Below are positions 27,974 to 37,194 of a stretch of DNA of 64,000 bases, one piece after another. Origin of the DNA: Flavobacterium crocinum (GTDB taxonomy: Bacteria; Bacteroidota; Bacteroidia; Flavobacteriales; Flavobacteriaceae). The stretch covers positions 4,278,001 to 4,342,000 of the forward strand of contig NZ_CP029255.1 of the NCBI RefSeq assembly GCF_003122385.1, written 5' to 3'. Position 1 is the stretch's first letter; each line of letters opens with the position of its first letter. A program made the translations under genes and the position numbers. Below the pieces are notes generated by a model. The model saw nothing but the letters and a program-made list of their open reading frames with translations, was not told the origin of the DNA and ran no database searches.

Positions 27974-29623
27974 TTATGGCAACCATCTTGTATCTCCTAC
28001 TCTGTTGGTCACAATTGGAGAATTAGAATCTTTAATCATCAGATTTCCATTGGCCGGATCGACAAATAAATTCTGTGCACTGATTCCTAATTCTGTTCCT
28101 TGAATAGCAGAAGCTCCAAGCAGATAATTTGTTGTTGTATAGTTATTACCGTATGTAGAAGTTGTATTGGCTCCAATAGCCTGAATCACTTTTCCGCACG
28201 CCGAAGCTAACAACACATTTTTAAAGATCAGCGTAGATCCAACAGCAGACGGAATATTAATTAATGCTCTGTTATAAGCATAATCGTAAATCGTAATATT
28301 TTGATATTCCAAATGAATTGGATAAGCTGATGTACCGTAATCCCAAAGATTTTTAAAGTTTCGGTTTTGATCTGTTGTCTGATAGTAATCTCTCATGAAA
28401 GTACAATTCGAGAAAACCGCTTTTTTCACATTATCAGCTCCGGCAGAACCAAAAGCAAATGTTCCGTACGGCCCGGTGTGACCTCCAACCTGATCAAACG
28501 TACAATAACTCATATCAAAATTTCCGATTTCTTTGTATTTACCATTCCCCTGATGTCTCCAGAAACCACGTTTGAAATAATTGAAAACACAGTTATAGAA
28601 AGTAATCTCATCAATTTTCCAGGCTGTTCCACTGTTAAAGAAATAACTCGCATCGATAGTTTGATAGAAACGGATATTCTCAAAAGCAAGAGAAGACAAA
28701 TAAGAACCTTCGGCAATATTCCAGTTTCCGTTCATTTCAATCTGAGGGCGTTCTCCCTGCGTTCCTCCAGTCAGTTTAAATCCTTTTGAGATAGTAAACG
28801 GAGTAATTTTAAACAAGGAACCTGCTTCAAGGAAATATTCTGTTCCTTCCGGAATAGTTGGATCGTCATTATTGGTTCTCAATAAAGCATCTAGATCCAT
28901 TCCTTTTGTTACAATAATAGTAGAAGCTGAAGGCCCTGCAGAACGGAAAGAAACCTGATTGTATGGTTTATCATAACGTCTCGGTTTAATATTATCGAAA
29001 ATGTTTAAGTTGTATAAAGTATTCTTTTCTAAACCGGTAACGGTAGCTTCTCCTTTAGACATTTCATCGGCTGTTAATTTACGTCCGATAGCTGGAAGCT
29101 CTAATGACTGTGCCGGCTGTACCGAAATACTGTCTACAGGATTTTTTGAAGAAACCGCCCAGGTTACTGTAACATCTGTTTCCGTGATATTTACTCTTTC
29201 TACTGCATTTAAAATAGGATCAAAAGGCGGACGATCTTCTGTCAGGGCATTTGTGTAAGCCCATTGTGAATTGTGTGCTCCGTTTACATGGTTTGATCTT
29301 ACCCTGATATAAAACTGGGTTTTATACGGAATATCATCCATTAAAATCTGCGTATCTGTTGTCGTGTACGATTTGTACAAACTTTTGTAATAATTGTCTA
29401 AATGTAATTCTACTGTATAAGACGCCGCGTCGTTTACTTTGTACCAAACCACAGCAATTGAATTACTTTTTACCAAAGGCGCTGCTAGCACAAATTTTGG
29501 CTGAAATAAATCTTCTACAGGTTTATAGCGAAATTCGTCATTGTCGCAGGATTTTAGTATTTCTCCAAAAACAATCAATCCGATAAGGGATAAAATATAA
29601 ATTAGTTTTTTTGAATTTTTCAT
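27974..29623 (-). CDS. Beta-helix surface lipoprotein of the pectin locus
   Basis: This 549-residue protein has a lipobox (LKSC, Cys26), then two fibronectin-III-like domains (about 45-235). A right-handed beta-helix follows (about 240-545), with many short repeats of the form F-x-N-C-x-F and a C-terminal GDTRWLP. The C-terminal part resembles the second beta-helix of the giant pectinase, which ends GDPRWLK. I recall this plan as DUF4957/DUF5123-type proteins in pectin loci. It may be a surface glycan-binding protein in the SusE/F position or a lyase; no catalytic residues can be assigned. The gene follows susD by 11 bp. Confidence 0.75.
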   Translation of the reverse strand: MKNSKKLIYILSLIGLIVFGEILKSCDNDEFRYKPVEDLFQPKFVLAAPLVKSNSIAVVWYKVNDAASYTVELHLDNYYKSLYKSYTTTDTQILMDDIPYKTQFYIRVRSNHVNGAHNSQWAYTNALTEDRPPFDPILNAVERVNITETDVTVTWAVSSKNPVDSISVQPAQSLELPAIGRKLTADEMSKGEATVTGLEKNTLYNLNIFDNIKPRRYDKPYNQVSFRSAGPSASTIIVTKGMDLDALLRTNNDDPTIPEGTEYFLEAGSLFKITPFTISKGFKLTGGTQGERPQIEMNGNWNIAEGSYLSSLAFENIRFYQTIDASYFFNSGTAWKIDEITFYNCVFNYFKRGFWRHQGNGKYKEIGNFDMSYCTFDQVGGHTGPYGTFAFGSAGADNVKKAVFSNCTFMRDYYQTTDQNRNFKNLWDYGTSAYPIHLEYQNITIYDYAYNRALINIPSAVGSTLIFKNVLLASACGKVIQAIGANTTSTYGNNYTTTNYLLGASAIQGTELGISAQNLFVDPANGNLMIKDSNSPIVTNRVGDTRWLP

Positions 29624-29634
29624 GATTGATTCAA

Positions 29635-31530
29635 TTAAAAATTAAAACCATAATAATTTTGAATGGCTCCGCGATGATCTGTAATCACCTTTGATGGATA
29701 AGGACATAAATAACGCAACGGATTATTTGGTGAAACCGATGAAGCGTTATTGTAGTTAATGAACCCTCTAAAACTCCATTTGATTTCGTTTATCGGTTCG
29801 TAACTCGCCGTATCATTATTTAAGGAATACCAGCTAATCGCAAATGGATGTACGGTATAACCTGCAGGATTTGCCGTCAGGATTTGATTAATTCCCTGTA
29901 TATCCAGAATTTTTCTGCCTGAATTAGCAGGATCATTAACCAATTTATAGTAGACATTGCCCGGAACCTGATCTATTCCCGGAACATACGCTCCGTTTGC
30001 TACACGTCCCCAGTTGAATAATTTGTAATATTGGTTGTAAACCACTTCACTATATTTATTCCAGCGTGCTAAATCGAATTTACGTTTACTTTCCCCTCCA
30101 AATTCCCATTTACGTTCGTCCATAATCGCTTTAAAGAATAACTCTGGAGAAGATTGAGCGTTTACATAATTATCAACTTTCATTCCCCAATCTGCTTGTG
30201 CGAAAGCTCTTCTTCTTACACGTCTCAGACATTCTTTAGCATCTTCACGTGGGCCAAAACGTTCGTTTACAGCTTCGGCATACATTAACAATACATCGGC
30301 AAAACGCATCCAGGAATAATTAACTCCCGTTCCTTTTTCGCTAGTGCCCCCTAAAGGACTGGTCATGTATAATTTAGACCATTTTCCAACGGCTAAACGA
30401 GCTATCCCCAAACGCATTTCCTGATTTAGATTTAAATCGTAACCATAAGGTGCACAAGTAACATCTCTTCTCAAATCTTTATTATCAAATGAAAAAAGGT
30501 ATTCCCCGCATAAACTTAGACTTCCCGAAGCAGATCCGTAAGGATGATTCCCGGACGCAATAGGAATTCCGGCTAAATAACCGTATTCTCCGGAAGAGTT
30601 TTTCAACATGGCGATAGAGAAAATCACATCATCATTAACCGGAGTTTCCCAATTGTTTTGTTTGATCCAGAATTCTCTGAAACCTAATTTCAAATCGTGT
30701 TGTTTTCCCTGAATTACTTTGTCTAAATACTGAATAGCAATGTCATAATATTGCTCATAGTTTTTTCCTCTTTCCATGTGACCAATGTTCGCTGGATTAT
30801 TTTCGTCCGGGCGAAGTGTCCATCCACCACGAGTTAAAGCCAATAAACCAATTAATCCCTGATTGAAACTTCTTGATGCACGTTCTACGCCATAGTCCAA
30901 TTCACTGGCATTTTTCATCAAAGGTTCAACTGACTTTAAATCGTCAATTAGGAATTCTAAAATGGTATTTCTATCCGTAACTCCCACAGCAAAATTTTCA
31001 TCTCCTGTTGAAGATTTAGTTCTAAAAACAACATCTCCCCAGATACGAATCATATCCAGATAAACCATTGCACGAATAGTTTTTACTTCACCATACATTT
31101 GCATTACGTTAGAAGGCTGTGTTTTTGGATCTGTTTTGTATAAATCTGAGCTTTCAATTCCTTCAATAACGTCATTCGCCATATTGATAATTTTGTACAT
31201 GGCACTCCAGGTTGAGTTTAACGTTGTCCAATAAGGTTTTGGATCATAACAGGCAATGTCTGAACCATTTCCGTTTACTGTATTGGTTCCAACACCAGCC
31301 ATTTCTACATCGGTATTGGTATTAAAAACAAAAGCAATACGGTTGGAATAGGCATCTTCTGCAAGCATCAGGGTATAAACTCCTGCAACAGCAGACTGCA
31401 TGTCTTTTTCTGATTTAAAAACTTCTGCCTGAGTAAAACCCGATCCAGGCTGTACATCTAAATAATCTTCGCAGGCTGTAAAAGTCAGCGCAAAAATCAA
31501 CAGAAAACTTAATACTATATTTTTCATCAT
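29635..31530 (-). CDS. SusD/RagB-family starch-binding-like lipoprotein (pectin locus)
   Basis: This 631-residue protein has a lipobox (TFTAC, Cys20) followed by EDYLDVQPGSGFT, the usual SusD opening. It also has the RagB/SusD region with TPR-like helices, such as TIRAMVYLDMIRIWGDVV, and the C-terminal segment WSFRGFINYNN. SusD proteins cap the partner SusC transporter and capture oligosaccharides at the surface. It lies 20 bp downstream of susC in the same operon. The surrounding enzymes point to pectin-derived oligosaccharides. Confidence 0.93.
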   Translation of the reverse strand: MMKNIVLSFLLIFALTFTACEDYLDVQPGSGFTQAEVFKSEKDMQSAVAGVYTLMLAEDAYSNRIAFVFNTNTDVEMAGVGTNTVNGNGSDIACYDPKPYWTTLNSTWSAMYKIINMANDVIEGIESSDLYKTDPKTQPSNVMQMYGEVKTIRAMVYLDMIRIWGDVVFRTKSSTGDENFAVGVTDRNTILEFLIDDLKSVEPLMKNASELDYGVERASRSFNQGLIGLLALTRGGWTLRPDENNPANIGHMERGKNYEQYYDIAIQYLDKVIQGKQHDLKLGFREFWIKQNNWETPVNDDVIFSIAMLKNSSGEYGYLAGIPIASGNHPYGSASGSLSLCGEYLFSFDNKDLRRDVTCAPYGYDLNLNQEMRLGIARLAVGKWSKLYMTSPLGGTSEKGTGVNYSWMRFADVLLMYAEAVNERFGPREDAKECLRRVRRRAFAQADWGMKVDNYVNAQSSPELFFKAIMDERKWEFGGESKRKFDLARWNKYSEVVYNQYYKLFNWGRVANGAYVPGIDQVPGNVYYKLVNDPANSGRKILDIQGINQILTANPAGYTVHPFAISWYSLNNDTASYEPINEIKWSFRGFINYNNASSVSPNNPLRYLCPYPSKVITDHRGAIQNYYGFNF

Positions 31531-31550
31531 TTTGTGATTTATTCGTTTAA

Positions 31551-34500
31551 TTAAAATGACAGCTGTACTCCAAAAGCGTAGTTACGCGTTCTTGGATAAG
31601 CGTTATAATCAATGTTTGGTGTAAGACCTGTTTCTAAATTGATATCCGGATCATATCCTGAATAGTTTGTCCACACAAATAAGTTACTTCCTGTAGCATA
31701 CAATCTTACTCGGCTTAATCCTATTGCTTTACTTTGTTGTTTTGGAATTGTGTAACCAATACTCAGCGTATTTAATCTTAAGAAAGAACCATCTTCAACT
31801 GCATAAGACATTGCAATTGGACGACCAATACTTACCGGATTCCACATCGTAGCATTTTCGTTTTGTTTTGCCAGTAATTCAGGAGAATAACGAAGATCAT
31901 TCCCCATATCGTCATAATTTCTCCAGCGTTTATCCAATCCTACTTCCATTCCAAAATTGTTTTGGTTGTTTTGGAAGAAAGAAGTCATCATAATCTTATT
32001 AGCATTGTACACATCAAAACCATACATGAAATTGAAGAATGCTGTTAAATCGAAGTTTTTCCAAACGGCATTCACACCAAATCCACCAGAGAAATCAGGA
32101 TTTGTATCTCCGATCACTTTTCTGTCTTTATCTCCAATTACATAGCTGTTTGGGTCTGAAGGATCAGTTGGAGTTAATTTTTTAAACTTTGCACTTCCCG
32201 GAACCGGCTCTCCTGAAAGGTTTTTTGAGTTGGCAACTCCTTCTTTTAGTTTCCAAACTCTGGTTACAGCATCAAAAGATTCGAAATCATCCATTGTATA
32301 GAATCCGTCATTTACGAAACCGTAAATCAAACCTTTTGTTCCGCCGACATATGCACGGTAATCATCGTCATTTAATAACTGCGTTCCTGCCCAGCCCGAA
32401 CTTAAAATCCATTCCTGTTCTCCGCTTGCCAGTTTGTCAATTTTATTTTTGTTGTAACCAATGTTGAAAGTCAGATCAACCTGAAAGTCTTTTTTTCTAA
32501 TTACACTTCCGTTAAGCGCCAATTCAACACCTTTATTAGAAGTCTGTCCAACATTCGTCATCATTTTGGTAAAACCGGAAACCGAAGCGATATCAGAAGG
32601 CACCAATAAATCTTTTACTTTATTGTAATAGAAATCAAGTGTTCCTGTTAATCTTTCTTTGAAGAAACCAAAATCAAGACCTGCGTTAGCTGTATAAGTT
32701 GTCTCCCACTTTACGTTTGGATTGTTCAGATACTGACTGTTGTAAAAATTATAATAATATTGATTTTGCTCTCCCCAGCCTATAGAACGATCTCTGGAAA
32801 CACCATAATATTTCGCATATAAATCGGCTTTAATTCTGTCATTTCCTGAAGCTCCATAACTCAAACGAAGTTTAAGATTAGAAACAGTCTGACTTTCCTT
32901 TAAGAAACTTTCGTTTGAAATTCTCCAGGCAAAAGCTCCTGCAGGGAAAACGCCCCATCTATTATCCGGACCAAACTTTGTAGAACCATCGGTACGAACC
33001 GTGAATGTAAATAAGTAACGATCATCATAACCGTAATTGGCTCTTCCAAAAAAGGAAGCGATTCTGTTTGGAGATTCAGCCAATGAACCATTGTCGAAAG
33101 GAGTTCCTAATGCCAAGTTATCCAAAGCTTTTGGGCCCGAAATATCGTCAGGAAAATAACGGGAACGGTAAAATTTAGCCTTAGATTCCTGATCTTTGAT
33201 CTCTTGTCCGATCATCAACTGAAAATCGTGACGCTCTTTTACTTTGAATCCGTAGTTTAATACGTTATTCAACTGCCAGCGTGGCGATTGTGTCATCGAC
33301 CAATATACTACTGGTAGATTGTTATTATCGGTTGCCGTACGCGTATCGGTTCCCCAAAAACGTCCGTCTTCTGCATATTTGTATTCGTAACCAAAAGAAG
33401 AACGTAATGTCAGTCCTTTTTGGATTGTCCAAGTCAAGGCTCCTTGTGTATTAAAAATTCTCGTAATACGTTTACGGTAATTCTTTTCTGCTTCTTCCAA
33501 CGGGTTAAAACGAGGTTTTGTTTGATAGTCTTCCGGATCAAAATAAGTGTTGTCATCCGGTAAAGTCATATAATCTTCCAAACCTCCTGTTGGTGCTTCG
33601 CGTAAAGCTCTAAGGAGACTCACGCCATCTGTACCAGAACCATCAATAGTCTGATTGGTTAAACGCGTCTGATATTCGAACAAAAGATTATCCGTCAGCT
33701 TGGTATTCATAATCAGGTAAACATAATTCTGACGCATTCCTGTTCCTACTAAAGCTCCAGGCTGATCCTGATTTACAAACGTGAATTTGAATTTTGTTTT
33801 TTCGCTTCCGCCGTTCACATTGATATCAGTATATCTGGCAATTGGGTTGCTTCCGAAAATTTCGTCCTGCCAGTCTGTACCTTTGTTTCCTTTATAAATA
33901 TATAATTCGTTAGCTTTTCCATACTGATTATAAAATGCGGTTGGATTAGAACTTCCTTTACGCGCATTCTCATACTGCAACATCACAAACTCATACGGAT
34001 CCATTACATCCAAATGATTGGCAAGCGTTTTAATCTGGGTATAATTATGAATGTTTACCTGAACTTTTCCTGCTTTTGGCACTTTAGTAGTAACAATAAT
34101 AACTCCGTTTGCTCCTCGCGCACCATAAACCGCTGTTGACGCCGCGTCTTTTAAAACTTCTACCGATTCAATATCAGTTGGCGGAATATCATTTAGATTC
34201 GCAACTTCAAATCCATCGACTAAAATCAAAGGCGAATTGTCTTCTGTAATAGATCCTCCACCACGAATTCTAATCTTTACCTCTGCACCCGGCGAACCAT
34301 CAACAGTAGTAACCTGAACTCCGGGAAGTCTTCCTGTCAAAGCTTCGGCCACGTTAGCAGTTGGCACTTTTGCCAGTTCCGTTCCTTTTATACTGGCAAC
34401 GGCACCTGTTAAGTTTTTACGTTTTTGTGTACCGTAACCAATAACGACAACTTCATTCAATTCACTGTTCGATTCTTTCATCTGAACTGTAATTCCGGAA

Positions 34501-34772
34501 GTACGTCCTTTTACCGCTACAGTCTCATCGGTTAACCCAATAAATTTGACAATCAAAACTGCTGTTGCCGGGTCATTTACCGGGATACTGAATTTCCCGT
34601 CAAAATCGGTAACGGTATTAGTATTTTCATTCTTTACAATAATGGTTGCGCCGGGAATAAGCCCCATGTTATCCCTTACTGTACCGCTTACAGTAACACG
34701 CTTCTGAGCATAAGCACTAACTGTCAAAAACAGTACGACTAAAATGCTCCAGATATATTTTTTCATCTTCAT
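31551..34772 (-). CDS. SusC/RagA-family TonB-dependent transporter (pectin locus)
   Basis: This 1,073-residue outer-membrane protein has a signal peptide (1-22, AYAQ) and a carboxypeptidase-regulatory-like domain (VSGTVRDNMGLIPGATI). A plug domain (VVIGYGTQKRKNLTGAVASI, then LLILVDG- and TVYGARGANGVIIVTTK-type segments) and a large beta-barrel ending in the aromatic LSF follow. It imports oligosaccharides using TonB energy, with the SusD partner as lid. Predicted substrate is pectic oligosaccharide, inferred from the locus. The 162-bp gap upstream contains a stable hairpin. Confidence 0.93.
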   Translation of the reverse strand: MKMKKYIWSILVVLFLTVSAYAQKRVTVSGTVRDNMGLIPGATIIVKNENTNTVTDFDGKFSIPVNDPATAVLIVKFIGLTDETVAVKGRTSGITVQMKESNSELNEVVVIGYGTQKRKNLTGAVASIKGTELAKVPTANVAEALTGRLPGVQVTTVDGSPGAEVKIRIRGGGSITEDNSPLILVDGFEVANLNDIPPTDIESVEVLKDAASTAVYGARGANGVIIVTTKVPKAGKVQVNIHNYTQIKTLANHLDVMDPYEFVMLQYENARKGSSNPTAFYNQYGKANELYIYKGNKGTDWQDEIFGSNPIARYTDINVNGGSEKTKFKFTFVNQDQPGALVGTGMRQNYVYLIMNTKLTDNLLFEYQTRLTNQTIDGSGTDGVSLLRALREAPTGGLEDYMTLPDDNTYFDPEDYQTKPRFNPLEEAEKNYRKRITRIFNTQGALTWTIQKGLTLRSSFGYEYKYAEDGRFWGTDTRTATDNNNLPVVYWSMTQSPRWQLNNVLNYGFKVKERHDFQLMIGQEIKDQESKAKFYRSRYFPDDISGPKALDNLALGTPFDNGSLAESPNRIASFFGRANYGYDDRYLFTFTVRTDGSTKFGPDNRWGVFPAGAFAWRISNESFLKESQTVSNLKLRLSYGASGNDRIKADLYAKYYGVSRDRSIGWGEQNQYYYNFYNSQYLNNPNVKWETTYTANAGLDFGFFKERLTGTLDFYYNKVKDLLVPSDIASVSGFTKMMTNVGQTSNKGVELALNGSVIRKKDFQVDLTFNIGYNKNKIDKLASGEQEWILSSGWAGTQLLNDDDYRAYVGGTKGLIYGFVNDGFYTMDDFESFDAVTRVWKLKEGVANSKNLSGEPVPGSAKFKKLTPTDPSDPNSYVIGDKDRKVIGDTNPDFSGGFGVNAVWKNFDLTAFFNFMYGFDVYNANKIMMTSFFQNNQNNFGMEVGLDKRWRNYDDMGNDLRYSPELLAKQNENATMWNPVSIGRPIAMSYAVEDGSFLRLNTLSIGYTIPKQQSKAIGLSRVRLYATGSNLFVWTNYSGYDPDINLETGLTPNIDYNAYPRTRNYAFGVQLSF

Positions 34773-34822
34773 AACTAGAATATTTCTTTAATTATTTTTA
34801 AAGCCTTAAAAGTGGATTTTTA

Positions 34823-34878
34823 CAAGGAACTGCAAGACATTACGATGACAATACATCGTACTGCGTGTTCCTGCCTTT
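34823..34878 (-). promoter_or_regulatory. Stem-loop in the susC leader
   Basis: An inner perfect stem TACGATG/CATCGTA (34841-34847 with 34854-34860) with a 6-base loop is extended by AGGAAC/GTTCCT (34825-34830 with 34869-34874). It lies between the upstream lipoprotein gene and susC. It has no T-run on the minus strand, so it is more likely an RNA-processing or stability element than a terminator. Confidence 0.55.
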
Positions 34879-34934
34879 ATGAAATCCATCAAAGAGGCTT
34901 AGTATGTTTTGCAAGTATTTTAGAAAACAGCATT

Positions 34935-35693
34935 TTAAAGTGCGTTCAAATAGAAATCAGCATTTGTGACTTTACTGGCTTCAATGGCAAAAGTTCCTTC
35001 GATCTCTTTTGTTTTGACAACCTGCTGATTTTGATCTAAACATTCGATTTTAATTCGGACATTGTTTGCAGGATCACCAGTTTGAAACAGAATAAAATCT
35101 TCTGCATAATTTACACCACCACTGGTTGTGGCTTTGCTTCTGGTTACGAACATGTCTTCGTTGATATAAGTTCCGTCCAAAACTTTGTAACCGCTTCGTT
35201 TTATAGAAATAGTAGTTTTAATAGTCGTGTAACTTTTATCCGCATTTAAATCCAAAGATTTTAAACGAAGTATTCCCGTTCGAGTTTTAATGTTCAGCGT
35301 AAGCGGTTGATCAAATGGCGAAGCATAAGGCATCGCGTCCGAAAGATTCACATGCTGATTGGCCAATGCCGGCTGTTGCACAATAAGGTCATTCAGATTT
35401 GTTGGAGACGGAATCATCTGTTCCGGATAATCTGAGGCTACAAATTTGTATTTTCCGTCATTTAGTGAAAAAGGATAAAGCGAACTGTAGTTGGCAAAAT
35501 ATTCTCCGTTGTCTTTGTACACAAAAAGCGGTCTTGTAGAAATTCCGACATTCAGGTTCCAGGGCACATCATTTAATTGAAAATCTAATAGTTTTACTGT
35601 AGAGCTTTCGTATTTAAAATCGTCACTTGAACAAGAACTTAATATTGAAAGCAATACTCCTGCTCCAAATATTAATTGTTTCATGATTTTCAT
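34935..35693 (-). CDS. Lipoprotein of unknown function, first gene of the SusCD operon
   Basis: This 252-residue protein has a lipoprotein signal (lipobox ILSSC, Cys21) and SSDD behind it. The rest is strand-rich, with KLLDFQLNDVPWNLNVG near the start and several Lys/Thr-rich strands. I do not recognise a family. Being the promoter-proximal gene of a SusCD operon, it is a candidate surface glycan-binding accessory. A second in-frame ATG lies three codons in. Confidence 0.75.
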   Translation of the reverse strand: MKIMKQLIFGAGVLLSILSSCSSDDFKYESSTVKLLDFQLNDVPWNLNVGISTRPLFVYKDNGEYFANYSSLYPFSLNDGKYKFVASDYPEQMIPSPTNLNDLIVQQPALANQHVNLSDAMPYASPFDQPLTLNIKTRTGILRLKSLDLNADKSYTTIKTTISIKRSGYKVLDGTYINEDMFVTRSKATTSGGVNYAEDFILFQTGDPANNVRIKIECLDQNQQVVKTKEIEGTFAIEASKVTNADFYLNAL

Positions 35694-35847
35694 AACAGCA
35701 AAATTTAAAGATGACTACTATTTTGCTTTTCGAACTTTCTACAGCTACAGTTTGTAGAATTTGGTTTTGAGAGTTGAGTTAAGATTTTGGTTTGGTTCAT
35801 AATTTTGGTTTTAAGGTTAGTTAGTAAAATCATTTCCGATTATGAAG

Positions 35848-35855
35848 CAAAACTA
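35848..35855 (-). promoter_or_regulatory. -7 promoter element of the pectin SusCD operon
   Basis: On the minus strand this reads TAGTTTTG, an exact match to TAnnTTTG. No TTG element is found at the usual -33 distance, which fits an activator-dependent promoter. It would give a leader of about 150 bases before 35693. Confidence 0.6.
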
Positions 35856-35875
35856 GATATAGCGTATTGTATTGA

Positions 35876-35917
35876 GGGGTAAATTTTGCTTTTCGAAAAG
35901 GGTTAAATTGCTATTTC
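35876..35917 (-). promoter_or_regulatory. Direct-repeat operator, probable HTCS binding site
   Basis: On the minus strand two similar half-sites, AAATAGCAATTTAACCC (distal, 35901-35917) and AAAAGCAAAATTTACCCC (proximal, 35876-35893), are spaced 22 bp apart. The proximal one ends about 20 bp before the -7 element. A pair with the same core and spacing lies upstream of the HTCS and GH3 genes. Confidence 0.55.
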
Positions 35918-36040
35918 ACCCTAAAAGCATAAGTTTTTATTAATTATCAATGCTGTTTTTTATTTTATGCAAAAAAATATTCACAAATAAAAACACATAT
36001 CACAATACAATTCTCAAATATTGAACAAACAAAAAAATAG

Positions 36041-37165
36041 CAATCTAATAGTGCCCTGGAGGGGCATAATATTTATAGAAATTCAATTATACAGAGCAAA
36101 AAAAAGCTCCAGCGGAGCGACATATTACCCACAATGTAAATAATTATGTCGCTCCGCTGGAGCTCTTAAACAGATAACGAATACTATTTCTATAAATATT
36201 TCGCTTCTCCGAAGCTTTATTTTTAAAAGCAAAAAAAGGTCATTAAAAAAAAACCGTGTTTTTGATATAATGTTTTTCAATCTAATAGTGCCCCGGAGGG
36301 GCATAATATTTATAGAAATTAAATTATACAGAGCAAAAAAAAGCTCCAGCGGAGCGATATATTACTCACATTGTAAATATTTATGTCGCTCCGCTGGAGT
36401 TCTGATGCAGATAATGAATACGATTTCTATAAATATTTCGCTTCTCCGAAGCTTTATTTTTAAAAGCAAAAAAAGGTCATTAAAAAAAAACCGTGTTTTT
36501 GATATAATGTTTTTCAATCTAATAGTGCCCCGGAGGGGCATAATATTTATAGAAATTAAATTATGCAGAGCAAAAAAAAGCTCCAGCGGAGCGATATATT
36601 ACTCACATTGTAAATAATTATGTCGCTCCGCTGGAGTTCTGATGCAGATAATGAATACGATTTCTATAAATATTTCGCTTCTCAGAAGCTTTACTTTTAA
36701 AAGCAAAAAAGGTCATTAAAAAAAAAACGCATTTTTGATATAATGTTTTTCAATCTAATAGTGCCCCGGAGGGGCATAATATTTATAGAAATTAAATTAT
36801 GCAGAGCAAAAAAAAGCTCCAGCGGAGCGATATATTACTCACATTGTAAATAATTATGTCACTCCGCTGGAGTTCTGATGCAGATAATGAATACGATTTC
36901 TATAAATATTTCGCTTCTCAGAAGCTTTACTTTTAAAAGCAAAAAAGGTCATTAAAAAAAACGCATTTTTGATATAATGTTTTTCAATCTAATAGTGCCC
37001 TGAAGGGGCATAATATTTATAGAAATTCAATTATGCAGAGCAAAAAAAAGCTCCAGCAGAGCGACATATTAACCACAATGTAAACAATATGCCGCTCTGC
37101 TGGAGCTCTGATGCGGATAATGAATACGATTTCTATAAATATTTCGCTTCTCCGAAGCTTTACTT
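36041..37165. repeat. Five tandem copies of a 237-bp palindromic unit
   Basis: Copies begin (CAATCTAATAGTGCCC) at 36041, 36278, 36515, 36751 and 36985. Each holds a perfect 18-bp inverted repeat (GCTCCAGCGGAGCGACAT type) around a 30-bp loop, an outer pair ATTTATAGAAAT/ATTTCTATAAAT, and small hairpins CCCCGGAGGGG and CTTCTCCGAAG. The three middle copies are nearly identical; the outer ones are more diverged. It lies between the SusCD operon promoter and the 3' end of the HTCS gene. Reading frames through it are products of the repetition. Confidence 0.88.
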
Positions 37166-37194
37166 AAATATCTATTAAAAAATATCTTATCTCA

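Noticed and set aside
36270-36617. 115-residue open frame with an internally repeated protein sequence
   Set aside because: It is created by two units of the 237-bp palindromic array; the repeat of the protein mirrors the DNA repeat and no start signal or homology is seen.
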